Of a DNA stretch of 38,105 nucleotides, positions 22,480-29,919 are shown one piece after another (the first letter of the stretch is position 1; each line of letters begins with the position of its first letter). The translations under genes were made by a program, and so were the position numbers. The notes under the pieces were generated by a model. The model was given only the letters and a program-made list of their open reading frames with translations. It was not told the origin of the DNA and did no database searches. The stretch lies in contig CANHJD010000007.1 of the NCBI GenBank assembly GCA_947461145.1, positions 1 through 38,105 of the forward strand, in the 5' to 3' direction. The stretch comes from Bacteriovoracaceae bacterium. Its GTDB lineage: Bacteria > Bdellovibrionota > Bacteriovoracia > Bacteriovoracales > Bacteriovoracaceae.

Positions 22480-23128
22480 TTTCTAGGTAGTAAAGAGTAA
22501 ATCCCGCAAATATTTTATTAGGATCTTTGATTAGTGGTCGGTTATTTTCCCAAAGCATCTTCCATTTTTTAGGTGTCTGATAAACTGTTGAAGAAATAGT
22601 CCCTAAAGTGTCGCCAGTTCTGATCAAGTAAGGAAGTCCTTCTGGATTCCATACAAATTCTTGTGCTGGGGCGATGTATTTTAAAGTCATACCCTCTTTA
22701 ACAGATGTATTCCCTTTCAGAGATTCACGATTGTAATTTGCAATTTCTTTCCATTTTCCGTAATCGCCATACAGCTTGAATGCAATCATCATGAGTGTTT
22801 CATTTTTCTGAACTTGATAGGATTTTTCTGATCCACCCGCTGCGCCCTCAGTAATTTCTACTGGACTTGCTTCTTGAGAAATTTCAGGTGAGCTATCATC
22901 TACAATGGTCGCTTCAACTGGGGCTGCTTCTGTTGCAGAAGAGTCTTCGACTGAAGTTACTGCTTCAGTTGGCTCCGTAGATGGAGTTTCAGTTGGATTT
23001 TCTACAAATTCATCAGAATCTGATAATTCAACTTGAGGTGTTTCTTGATCAACAGATTGTGCGGATTTTGGACCGGAACAACCGACTAGGCCTATGCTTA
23101 AAACTACCAACCATGGTATTAGCTTCAT
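22448..23128 (-). CDS. Lipoprotein with acidic linker and two LysM domains
   Basis: The signal peptide ends in LVGC, giving Cys17. Next comes a linker of about 80 residues rich in Glu, Ser, Thr, Pro and Ala. Two LysM peptidoglycan-binding modules follow: one begins 'YQVQKNETLMMIAFKLYGD', the other 'YLIRTGDTLGTISSTVY'. The protein would be lipid-anchored and hold the wall. I use the ATG at 23128 because AGGGAG is six bases upstream, rather than the GTG two codons earlier that abuts it. No catalytic domain is present. It heads the cell-wall cluster and has an inverted repeat around its -10 box. Confidence 0.9.
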   Translation of the reverse strand: MKLIPWLVVLSIGLVGCSGPKSAQSVDQETPQVELSDSDEFVENPTETPSTEPTEAVTSVEDSSATEAAPVEATIVDDSSPEISQEASPVEITEGAAGGSEKSYQVQKNETLMMIAFKLYGDYGKWKEIANYNRESLKGNTSVKEGMTLKYIAPAQEFVWNPEGLPYLIRTGDTLGTISSTVYQTPKKWKMLWENNRPLIKDPNKIFAGFTLYYLENGRDVATAEL

Positions 23129-23154
23129 AATCACTCCCTGATAATGACACGTAG

Positions 23155-23176
23155 ATAAAGTGTATTATAACTTTAT
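23155..23176 (-). promoter_or_regulatory. -10 box inside an inverted repeat, LysM gene promoter
   Basis: ATAAAGT (23155-23161) and ACTTTAT (23170-23176) are perfect 7-base inverted arms around an 8-base spacer. The spacer holds TATAAT on the minus strand (23169-23164). The arrangement is that of an operator covering the -10. No strong -35 is seen. Confidence 0.5.
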
Positions 23177-23208
23177 TTTCAGGGGAGATGGAAAAAATTG
23201 CTAACTAC

Positions 23209-23883
23209 TTAAAAATAAAAAAACATATCTTTTTGGTCAATTGAATCCCAGATACGCTTAACTAATCGATCAAAATGCTCTTCATTGTCTAGAAAATCTA
23301 ACTCATCTGTGTCGACAATAAGTGATTTACCTAAATTATAGTTGGCATACCAATCATCGTAATAATTGTTAAGGCTTGTCAGGTAATCAACAGGAATCGC
23401 CTGCTCATAATCACGGCCTCTTTGCTTAATTCTTTCTTGAAGCTTAGGTACAGATCTTTTGAGAAAAATCATAAGAGTTGGTGGATTTAAATATTGAATC
23501 ATCGATTCATAAAGTGTGCGGTAATTTTCATAATCACGAGCATCTAGTTTGCCTTGGTCAAATAATGATCGGGCAAAAATATTTGCATCTTCATAAATTG
23601 AGCGGTCCTGAACACTTGAAGCGGGAGCGTTCTCAATCACTTTATGTGTATTAAATCGATGAGTAAGAAAATAGACCTGAAGGGGAAAAGACCAACGGTC
23701 CATATCAGCGTAAAAATCTGCAAGATATGGGTTGTCCTGAACCGACTCAAAATGCGGCTTCCAGCCTAAGCGCTCGGAAAGTTTTTTGGTTAAGGTTGTC
23801 TTTCCGCTTCCAATATTGCCGGCCACAACCACAAACATAGGGTTACTCGCACTACTGAGGCGCTGATAGGCCATATCTGACAT
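23209..23883 (-). CDS. Deoxynucleoside kinase family protein
   Basis: The 224-residue protein has P-loop GNIGSGKTT, the dNK-family DRSIYED motif, and a LID segment 'RIKQRGRDYEQ'. These enzymes phosphorylate deoxyadenosine, deoxyguanosine or related deoxynucleosides to monophosphates using ATP. Which base is preferred cannot be read here. I choose the ATG at 23883 because AGGAGA precedes it by five bases; an upstream in-frame ATG at 23904 lacks such a site. Salvage of deoxynucleosides fits a lifestyle of digesting other cells' DNA, as inference. Confidence 0.88.
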   Translation of the reverse strand: MSDMAYQRLSSASNPMFVVVAGNIGSGKTTLTKKLSERLGWKPHFESVQDNPYLADFYADMDRWSFPLQVYFLTHRFNTHKVIENAPASSVQDRSIYEDANIFARSLFDQGKLDARDYENYRTLYESMIQYLNPPTLMIFLKRSVPKLQERIKQRGRDYEQAIPVDYLTSLNNYYDDWYANYNLGKSLIVDTDELDFLDNEEHFDRLVKRIWDSIDQKDMFFYF

Positions 23884-23976
23884 TTGAATCTCCTGAATTT
23901 GCATAGGTAAATGTTAATATGAATGATGCCACAAATCTTGACTCAATTGATCAAATTTTTATTTTATTCCTCTTGA

Positions 23977-24005
23977 TTGAAGTTGTTGCGTTAATTCCTT
24001 AGAAT
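23977..24005 (+). promoter_or_regulatory. Predicted sigma-70 promoter of the outer-membrane protein/folK/etf operon
   Basis: TTGAAG (23977-23982) and TAGAAT (24000-24005) are 17 bases apart. Transcription would begin near 24012, leaving only a few bases before the ATG at 24015. AGGAG directly abuts that ATG, too close for normal use. Confidence 0.6.
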
Positions 24006-24014
24006 AATTAGGAG

Positions 24015-24998
24015 ATGAAATTATTAGCACTTAAAATTATTTATCTACTTCTATGTATTGGATTATCCAATTACCTATGGGCCCAGTCCCTTGTAGATGA
24101 TGCGAACCTGAGTCTTTCTACGAGCTCAAACTCAAACACTTTCGCTGAGACAATAAAAATTATTTCTAGTTCAAAAAAAATATTTATTCTTACAAATAAT
24201 AACCAACAACTTGGCGCGGGAGATTTTGTGTCTCTAGCGGTTGGAGAGAATCTAGCAGCTCGCGCTCTTGTTGTTAAAACACATCAGGAGCAAGTTGGTA
24301 TAAAAATTCTCAAAATCTACTCACTTGCTCAGTGGTCTCGCCTCAGAAGGGATCAGGAAGTTCAAATTGTTAAAGGTGACGACTCTGCTTTTGGTAAAAA
24401 GCAGGAGAAAAAAGTTGAAGAAACTGCCAATACAAGAATCAAGTCTGAAGAGGATCTTTTCTCTGGTGAAGTCATTTCTGAAGATGAATTAGGTAATGTT
24501 GATGAAGGCAAAGCACGCAATATAAAGCCAGATAACCTCGTTTCACTTTCAGGGGCATACTTTGAGGCCAATGAGGTCAAATCTAGGGGCGGCAAAATGA
24601 AACAACCTATGTTTGGACTTTCTTGGGCCTACCAATTTACTGATAACTATTTCATTGAAGGAGTTTACGGAAGGGCGCTTCTAGACAATTATCCATCTGA
24701 TGAAACGCAAACATTAGTAAACCAAGTTGTAGCAAGGATTAAGTATAATTTTAAAGGCCCGGCTTACACTTTCTTTATGCCCTATCTTGGGTTTCAAAAT
24801 TATACAATCTCTAGTCCAGATGCTGGCAAAGGTCTGAGTGCCAGCCAGAACCAAGAGGAATTAGACGTCATCAATCAATTAAAGAAATCAGGACCAGTGT
24901 TCGGAGTGACATTTTTACGAAGACTAGTCCCAGGTTGGTTTATAAAAGCTGATCTTGGTTCAGACATTATGAACGTAGGATTTTCAATTGAATTCTAA
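24015..24998 (+). CDS. Exported protein with C-terminal outer-membrane barrel
   Basis: The 327-residue protein has a signal peptide ending near 'NYLWAQS'. Residues about 40-110 form a beta-rich domain of SH3 or FlgA-like style ('AGDFVSLAVGENLAARALVVK'). A charged linker of about 50 residues rich in Glu and Lys follows. The last 140 residues alternate like a small barrel and end in '-GFSIEF' with terminal Phe. No function is recognised. The 3' end contains the start of a small lipoprotein gene and leads an operon that continues to etfA. Confidence 0.7.
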   Translation: MKLLALKIIYLLLCIGLSNYLWAQSLVDDANLSLSTSSNSNTFAETIKIISSSKKIFILTNNNQQLGAGDFVSLAVGENLAARALVVKTHQEQVGIKILKIYSLAQWSRLRRDQEVQIVKGDDSAFGKKQEKKVEETANTRIKSEEDLFSGEVISEDELGNVDEGKARNIKPDNLVSLSGAYFEANEVKSRGGKMKQPMFGLSWAYQFTDNYFIEGVYGRALLDNYPSDETQTLVNQVVARIKYNFKGPAYTFFMPYLGFQNYTISSPDAGKGLSASQNQEELDVINQLKKSGPVFGVTFLRRLVPGWFIKADLGSDIMNVGFSIEF

Positions 24999-25149
24999 AT
25001 TTTATCATCTCATCATTTTACTTTTTCTCAATTCTTGCGGAGTCAAAGGATTCCCAGTAGCACCAGAATCTCAAAAATTACCTTCCGTTCTGGATAATTA
25101 TCCTGAGGTTAAATTAGAAAAACCCCTGGACGAAAATAAAATAAAATAA
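24988..25149 (+). CDS. Small LptM-like lipoprotein (53 residues)
   Basis: A TTG at 24988 with AGGA seven bases upstream opens a 53-codon frame overlapping the end of the barrel gene by 11 bases. The product has a signal peptide with Lys4 and a Leu/Ile core, then lipobox FLNSC (Cys17). Right after it is C-G-V-K-G-F-P-V-A-P. The C-G-x-K-G-P-x-x-x-P motif after the lipid Cys is the mark of LptM (YifL), a small lipoprotein that helps mature the LptDE LPS translocon. Its stop overlaps the folK start in TAATG. Both overlaps support translation. Confidence 0.7.
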   Translation: MNSKFYHLIILLFLNSCGVKGFPVAPESQKLPSVLDNYPEVKLEKPLDENKIK

Positions 25150-25607
25150 TGTCTTTAATAATAGCCACAGGCTCTAATCTTGATCAACCAATTGAAAATC
25201 TCCAAGAAGCTAAGTTGATCTTGGCAAAAAAATTTGATCTTGTTGCTGCAAGTCGAGTTTATCGGTCCGCAGCAGTAGATTATATAAACCAGCCTGATTT
25301 TTTTAATCAGGTTCTTGAATTTAAAATCCCAAATCTATCTCCAGATGATGTGATGAAATGGCTGCTAGAAACAGAAAAATCCCTCGGAAGAACCAGAGAT
25401 ATCTCCCGCGGGCCCAGAACGATAGATATGGATATTATTTTTTGGGGAATGGAAACGCATCACACAAAACTTGTGTCAATTCCTCACCCTCGCTGGCCTG
25501 AACGAAGTTTCGTCATTAGACCACTACAAGAGTTACCGTTCTTTAAAACAATTGAAAAATGTTTTACAATTCCTAAGTCTTTCCAAGTGGAAGCATACCC
25601 GGTCTAG
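25149..25607 (+). CDS. folK: 2-amino-4-hydroxy-6-hydroxymethyldihydropteridine pyrophosphokinase
   Basis: The 152-residue protein has the HPPK landmarks: GSNL at the N-terminus, 'QPDFFNQV', the signature GRTRDISRGPRTIDMDII and 'PHPRWPERSFVIRPL'. HPPK transfers pyrophosphate from ATP to the pterin alcohol in folate synthesis. Its length is normal. The start shares TAATG with the LptM-like gene. Other folate genes are not adjacent, but YgfZ at 2 kb is a folate-using protein. Confidence 0.95.
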   Translation: MSLIIATGSNLDQPIENLQEAKLILAKKFDLVAASRVYRSAAVDYINQPDFFNQVLEFKIPNLSPDDVMKWLLETEKSLGRTRDISRGPRTIDMDIIFWGMETHHTKLVSIPHPRWPERSFVIRPLQELPFFKTIEKCFTIPKSFQVEAYPV

Positions 25608-25627
25608 CATTAATCAAGGATTAGATT

Positions 25628-26764
25628 ATGGACTTTTCTCTTTCAACGGAACAACGAGAGATCCGAGAACTTGCTCTCAAATTTGCTCGTAACGAAATGA
25701 TTCCGCTTGCTCAGGAGTACGATGAGCATGGAACATTCCCTACTGATATTTTTAAAAAAGCTTGGGAACTGGGGCTCATCAATACTTGTATTCCTGCAGA
25801 ATACGGCGGGGCAGGTTTTAGCTCTGTTGACGGAATCATTATTGGCGAAGCTCTTGCTTATGGTTGTATGGGAATGAATACGGCATTCATGGCAAATGAT
25901 CTTGCTCTTCTTCCTATCGTCATTGGCGGAACTGATGAGCAAAAGAAAAAATTTCTTACTCCCTTCACACAAGAATTTAAAATAGCTTCCTTCTGTTTGA
26001 CTGAACCTGGTAACGGCTCAGATGCAGGTGGAATAAAGACACAAATAAAAGATGGCGGGGATCATTGGATTGTTAATGGTGAAAAAATGTGGATCACCAA
26101 TGCCGGACATGCAGATCTTTTTGTTGTCTATGGAACAATTGATCAAAATTTAAAACATAAAGGTATCTCTGCTGTGGTTGTGGATCCAAAAACCCCAGGT
26201 GTGGAGATTGGGAAGAAAGAAGATAAAATGGGTCATCGCGCTTCTGACACCAGAGGTGTGAGATTCAATAACGTGAAAGTTCCAAAAGAAAATATGCTCG
26301 GAAATCCTGGAGAGGGTTGGGCTATTGCAATGAGTACACTTGATCACTCGCGTCCCTTAGTTGCTTCGTCTGCTCTTGGGGGGGCCCAAAGAGCGATGGA
26401 TCTCTCGGTTCAATATTCAAAGGAAAGAACACAATTTGGTGTCCCTCTGGCAAAACACCAGGCCATTCAATTTATGATTGCAGAAATGGGAATGAAAATT
26501 GAAGCGGCAAGACTGCTGACCTACAAAGCAGCATGGTTATGCGATCAAGGAATAAGAAATACCGAAATCGCCTCTTACGCAAAAGCTTTTGCCTCTGACT
26601 CCTGTATGCAAATTACAACCGATGCAGTACAAATTTATGGGGGCTATGGTTATTCCAAAGAGTACCCTGTTGAGAAACTTATGCGAGATGCAAAGCTCAT
26701 CCAAATTTACGAAGGGACATCTCAGATTCAGCGTCTTGTGATGGCACGAGAACTTTTAAAATAA
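25628..26764 (+). CDS. Acyl-CoA dehydrogenase
   Basis: The 378-residue protein is a standard FAD acyl-CoA dehydrogenase. It has 'PAEYGGAGFSSVDG', the FAD/substrate segment CLTEPGNGSDAGG, 'MWITNAG' and the C-terminal 'YGGYGYSKEYPVEKLMRDAK'. The catalytic base is probably Glu362 in IYEGTSQIQR, the position used by short- and medium-chain enzymes. It oxidises acyl-CoA to enoyl-CoA and passes electrons to ETF, whose genes follow at once. AAGGA lies before the ATG. Chain-length preference cannot be set from this alone; a role downstream of isobutyryl-CoA chemistry by IcmF is possible. Confidence 0.95.
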   Translation: MDFSLSTEQREIRELALKFARNEMIPLAQEYDEHGTFPTDIFKKAWELGLINTCIPAEYGGAGFSSVDGIIIGEALAYGCMGMNTAFMANDLALLPIVIGGTDEQKKKFLTPFTQEFKIASFCLTEPGNGSDAGGIKTQIKDGGDHWIVNGEKMWITNAGHADLFVVYGTIDQNLKHKGISAVVVDPKTPGVEIGKKEDKMGHRASDTRGVRFNNVKVPKENMLGNPGEGWAIAMSTLDHSRPLVASSALGGAQRAMDLSVQYSKERTQFGVPLAKHQAIQFMIAEMGMKIEAARLLTYKAAWLCDQGIRNTEIASYAKAFASDSCMQITTDAVQIYGGYGYSKEYPVEKLMRDAKLIQIYEGTSQIQRLVMARELLK

Positions 26765-26789
26765 TTTTTCTAGATCTAAAGGAGATACT

Positions 26790-27578
26790 ATGAATATTTT
26801 TGTGTGCGTGAAGCAAGTTCCAGACACAGAAACTAAAATCACTCCAACTGGTGATGGAAGTTTCATTGAAACGGCCTCTATAAAGTGGATTATGAATCCT
26901 TATGATGAATTCGCTGTTGAGCAAGCACTTCTCATTAAACAATCAAACCCGGCAGCAAACGTAACAGTCGTTCGCGTTGGCTCGGTTAAAGACACTGAAG
27001 CCCTTCGTACGGCGATGGCGATGGGTGCTGATGAGGCTTCTTTGGTTGAAGCTGCAGATAATCTTGATTCTTATTCAATCGCGAAGGCCCTTAAAGGTGC
27101 GATTGAAAAGACTGGTAAAAAGCCTGACTTAATCCTTTCTGGTAAACAGGCCATTGATGATGATTGTCTTCAAGTTCCACAAATCCTTGCTGAAATGTTC
27201 GGACTTCCGTCTGTATCAGTTATCGTGGGTTTTGAACTTTCTGGGACAGCTATTAAAGTAAAAAGAGAAGTTGAGGGTGGAGCTTTAGAAGTTTATGAAG
27301 TTAACACTCCGGTTGTTCTGGCCTGTAATAAGGGTCTAAATACACCTCGATATGCTTCACTGCCAGGAATTATGAAGGCAAAGAAAAAGCCAATGGCCCA
27401 GCTTTCTTTATCTGATGTTGGAGTGTCTGATGGTGACAGACGAGTTAAGTACTCTGGCTTCAGACTCCCTCCTGAAAAGCCACCTGGAAAGAAATTTGAT
27501 GCCACAGATGCAGCAAAACAAAAAGATGTAGTTAACCAAGTTGTAGGCCTTCTACGTACAGAGGCAAAAATACTTTAA
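26790..27578 (+). CDS. etfB: Electron transfer flavoprotein beta subunit
   Basis: The 262-residue protein opens with 'MNIFVCVKQVPDTETKI' and has 'WIMNPYDEFAVEQAL' and 'GKQAIDDDCLQVPQILAEM', all typical of EtfB, with AMP-binding residues in that region. AAGGAG precedes the ATG. It pairs with EtfA downstream and takes electrons from the acyl-CoA dehydrogenase upstream, to pass them to ETF-quinone oxidoreductase (not in the window). The canonical catabolic type is likely; nothing suggests a bifurcating pair. Confidence 0.96.
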   Translation: MNIFVCVKQVPDTETKITPTGDGSFIETASIKWIMNPYDEFAVEQALLIKQSNPAANVTVVRVGSVKDTEALRTAMAMGADEASLVEAADNLDSYSIAKALKGAIEKTGKKPDLILSGKQAIDDDCLQVPQILAEMFGLPSVSVIVGFELSGTAIKVKREVEGGALEVYEVNTPVVLACNKGLNTPRYASLPGIMKAKKKPMAQLSLSDVGVSDGDRRVKYSGFRLPPEKPPGKKFDATDAAKQKDVVNQVVGLLRTEAKIL

Positions 27579-27600
27579 TTATTTTTGAAAGGATGAATAT

Positions 27601-28563
27601 ATGGCAAACGTATTAGTTTTTACTGAGCTTCATGATGGTCATGTTAAGCCAGTAACTTTAGAAATTCTTGGCAAGCTTGCAGGCCAATCTGCTGATGTTG
27701 CTGTTATCGGTGATATAGCTGCTGACCAAGTAGCAACACTGGCAAAATTTGGTGCTCAGAATGTTCACAAACTTAAAGGTGGAAACCTTGATAAATACTC
27801 TCCTGAAGGGTATGCCAACGCTCTAGCCGATTTCATCAAGTCAAAAAGCTATGACTATGTCTTTGCTGGTGCAACCTCTATGGGTAAAGATTTACTTCCT
27901 AGGCTTGCAACCAAGTTCAATGCAGGACTGGCTTCTGACGTTGTCAATTTTACGATGGATGGCGGAGCCTTTGCAGGAACTCGTCCTTTGTTCGCTGGTA
28001 AGTGCCTCGCTAAAGTAGAAGTTACTGGACCAAAGCCACACTTTGTTTCAATCCGTCCCAATGCACTTGGTATGACTGAAAATCCAACCGCTGGTGCTGG
28101 GGCTGTTGCTGATGTTAATGCAAATGCGGGTGAAATTCGCGCCGCCATTAAAGAAATTATTAAAGCAGCATCAACAAAAGTGGATCTTACTGAAGCCAAC
28201 ATTATTGTCACTGGCGGACGTGCGATGAAAAATGCTGAAAACTTTAAAATCCTCAATGACATGGCAGATGTTATCGGTGCGACTGTAGGTGCAAGTCGTG
28301 CTGCAGTCGATTCAGGATTTGCTCCACATGCGATGCAGGTTGGTCAAACTGGTAAGACAGTGGCTCCATCTCTTTATATTGCTTGTGGTGTTTCTGGTGC
28401 CATTCAACACTTGGCCGGAATGAGAACTTCAAAGGTTATCGTCGCAATTAATACAGACCCTGATGCTCCTATTTTTACAAAAGCTGATTACGGTATTGTT
28501 GGTGATCTATTCACAATAGTGCCTATTATGACTGAGGAATTTAAAAAGCTTCTTGGTAAATAA
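27601..28563 (+). CDS. etfA: Electron transfer flavoprotein alpha subunit
   Basis: The 320-residue protein has the EtfA C-terminal FAD domain: 'IIVTGGRAMKNAENF', 'GASRAAVDSGFAPHAMQVGQTG', 'YIACGVSGAIQHLAGM' and 'NTDPDAPIFTKADYGIVGDL'. It binds the FAD that accepts electrons from acyl-CoA dehydrogenases. It follows etfB by 22 bases, with AAAGGA before its ATG, and is the last gene before the terminator at 28574. Confidence 0.97.
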   Translation: MANVLVFTELHDGHVKPVTLEILGKLAGQSADVAVIGDIAADQVATLAKFGAQNVHKLKGGNLDKYSPEGYANALADFIKSKSYDYVFAGATSMGKDLLPRLATKFNAGLASDVVNFTMDGGAFAGTRPLFAGKCLAKVEVTGPKPHFVSIRPNALGMTENPTAGAGAVADVNANAGEIRAAIKEIIKAASTKVDLTEANIIVTGGRAMKNAENFKILNDMADVIGATVGASRAAVDSGFAPHAMQVGQTGKTVAPSLYIACGVSGAIQHLAGMRTSKVIVAINTDPDAPIFTKADYGIVGDLFTIVPIMTEEFKKLLGK

Positions 28564-28573
28564 TACCTAAAAT

Positions 28574-28603
28574 AAAAAAAGCCGGCGTTGCCCGGCTTTT
28601 TTT
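28574..28603. terminator. Bidirectional intrinsic terminator
   Basis: GCCGG (28581-28585) pairs with CCGGC (28592-28596) around a 6-base loop, with seven A before and seven T after. It closes the etf operon and the convergent gene at 28623. Confidence 0.92.
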
Positions 28604-28622
28604 ATTTTGTTTTATAGATTTC

Positions 28623-29492
28623 TTACATAGCCTGAGTTTGTTCAAAATTAAATGTCTGGGCTTGCTCTTCACCTTGCTCCATCATCCCTTGTTCCTGTGC
28701 GATCATATCTTGATTCGCAAAGTTTTCTGGCTGACTCATCTGATTCTCAACCGGCTCATTATCCGTTTCAACAACTTCCGCTACTTGTTCCTGTCCTTGG
28801 GCGGCTTCTGTATTTTCCGCTAATGTCATTTGAGATTGTTGAATTTGTTGTTCTTGTTCAACTGATACTTCACCAACAAATGTCAGTCGAGTTCCTTCAA
28901 GTGGGCCATTTGTCAGAGAGACTGAATAGGAATTTTCTCCATTCTGATACATCATCCCACTATAGAGCTCACCTTCAAAATCATATTCAAACACGTTCCC
29001 TGTCATTTCTGAAAAAGAAACAGAGATTCCCTCACCATTAGGAAGTGATACGGATAAGCTTTCAATAACTCCATTATTAGTTGCTAGATTTCCATTGAAT
29101 TGGGAGCTATTTAAACCTTGTTGCCATTTTTTGGGATTTATTACTTCAGTTAAATTCAAATTTAATGCTTCTGTCACTGCCGCTTGTGAGACCTGCACAA
29201 CTTCATTTGAAGATGAAGAGGTGTCTCCGGATTGTAAATTGCGATCTACTTGATTCGCCTTATAAGCAGCTGCCTGATTGACTGATAATTTCTGCCAATT
29301 CAAGGATGCTGCAACTTCACGCTTAGAAACCACCACGCCATAGACTTCATCAAGTCTTTTAGCAAACTTCACCTCAGATCCGGTGATACCTGATTCTGAA
29401 TTTATAACCACAGCATTATAAGTGCCTGTGACCACCATAAATCCAATGGCAAATCCCGCAGCTATCTGTTTTGAGTTTTGTGACCATTTCAT
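28623..29492 (-). CDS. Membrane-anchored periplasmic protein with Gln/Glu-rich tail, behind a sigma-54 promoter
   Basis: The 289-residue protein has an N-terminal hydrophobic helix (about 9-28) without a clear cleavage site, so it may stay anchored. The middle has helical and beta-rich parts ('GLNSSQFNGNLATNNGVIES', 'ENSYSVSLTNGPLEGTRLTF'). The last 75 residues are low-complexity, rich in Gln, Glu, Met and Asn ('QEQGMMEQGEEQAQTFNFE'). I recognise no family. AGGGG precedes the ATG. A near-consensus sigma-54 promoter lies 30 bases upstream, so the gene is probably switched on by an NtrC-type activator. It stands alone between terminators. Confidence 0.75.
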   Translation of the reverse strand: MKWSQNSKQIAAGFAIGFMVVTGTYNAVVINSESGITGSEVKFAKRLDEVYGVVVSKREVAASLNWQKLSVNQAAAYKANQVDRNLQSGDTSSSSNEVVQVSQAAVTEALNLNLTEVINPKKWQQGLNSSQFNGNLATNNGVIESLSVSLPNGEGISVSFSEMTGNVFEYDFEGELYSGMMYQNGENSYSVSLTNGPLEGTRLTFVGEVSVEQEQQIQQSQMTLAENTEAAQGQEQVAEVVETDNEPVENQMSQPENFANQDMIAQEQGMMEQGEEQAQTFNFEQTQAM

Positions 29493-29521
29493 AAATTACC
29501 CCTAAGCTTTTCTTAGTATTC

Positions 29522-29538
29522 AGCAAAGGGAGTGCCAA
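29522..29538 (-). promoter_or_regulatory. Sigma-54 (-24/-12) promoter
   Basis: On the minus strand TTGGCACTCCCTTTGCT places GG and GC with exactly ten bases between them, matching TGGCAC-N5-TTGCW. Transcription about 12 bases on, near 29511, leaves a 19-base leader containing AGGGG before the ATG at 29492. TTGAC repeats with a 12-base period lie about 70-80 bases upstream, a possible activator or bending region. Confidence 0.75.
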
Positions 29539-29639
29539 TTTTGATACGGTTAATCCTCGGATTTTGTATAAAAAATATATAATAAGTGATGAATTTCTTA
29601 AAAAGTGTCAAAAATTTAGTCAATTTGAGGGAAAAGAAC

Positions 29640-29662
29640 AAAAAAAAAGCTCCTTTCGGAGC
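29640..29662 (-). terminator. Intrinsic terminator of the ribbon-helix-helix gene
   Basis: On the minus strand GCTCC-GAAA-GGAGC is followed by nine T. It ends the transcript of the gene at 29669 and separates it from the sigma-54 promoter region. Confidence 0.88.
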
Positions 29663-29668
29663 CTTCAA

Positions 29669-29860
29669 TTATTCAGTCATTGGAACTTGTTTTAAATAGT
29701 CGGCATGGGATGATCGAAATCTTTTAAGAGCGATGACAACTAACTCATCTATCGTAAAATTCGTGTTTTTAACCATTTTTTCAAAATCTTCGACAACGTC
29801 CTTTTCAATTTTAACTTTAATCTCTTTCAATTCACCCTGATTGTGTTTTTGAGATTTCAT
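29669..29860 (-). CDS. Small ribbon-helix-helix-like protein
   Basis: The 63-residue protein has a charged N-terminus, a beta strand 'KEIKVKIEKDVVEDFEK' and two helices ('TIDELVVIALKRFRSS'), the size and pattern of MetJ/Arc-type DNA-binding dimers. AGGGG lies five bases before the ATG. No toxin partner overlaps it, so it is not an obvious antitoxin. It may be a stand-alone regulator, and it sits directly upstream of the sigma-54-controlled gene on the same strand. Confidence 0.65.
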   Translation of the reverse strand: MKSQKHNQGELKEIKVKIEKDVVEDFEKMVKNTNFTIDELVVIALKRFRSSHADYLKQVPMTE

Positions 29861-29919
29861 ATAGACCCCTGGATAAAATTTTGGATCATTTTACCTCTTT
29901 TTCCTCTACTGTCATCGGC

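Noticed and set aside
27855-28262. Antisense frame of 135 codons within etfA
   Set aside because: It lies entirely opposite conserved etfA sequence and is Ala/Pro-rich as expected from codon mirroring.
28623-28840. Gln/Glu-rich tail as a tandem repeat array
   Set aside because: Composition is biased but I see no regular repeat unit in DNA or protein.
29669-29860. Ribbon-helix-helix gene as an antitoxin of a toxin-antitoxin pair
   Set aside because: No toxin-like gene overlaps or adjoins it; it has its own terminator and the upstream neighbour is a DUF4388-like protein.
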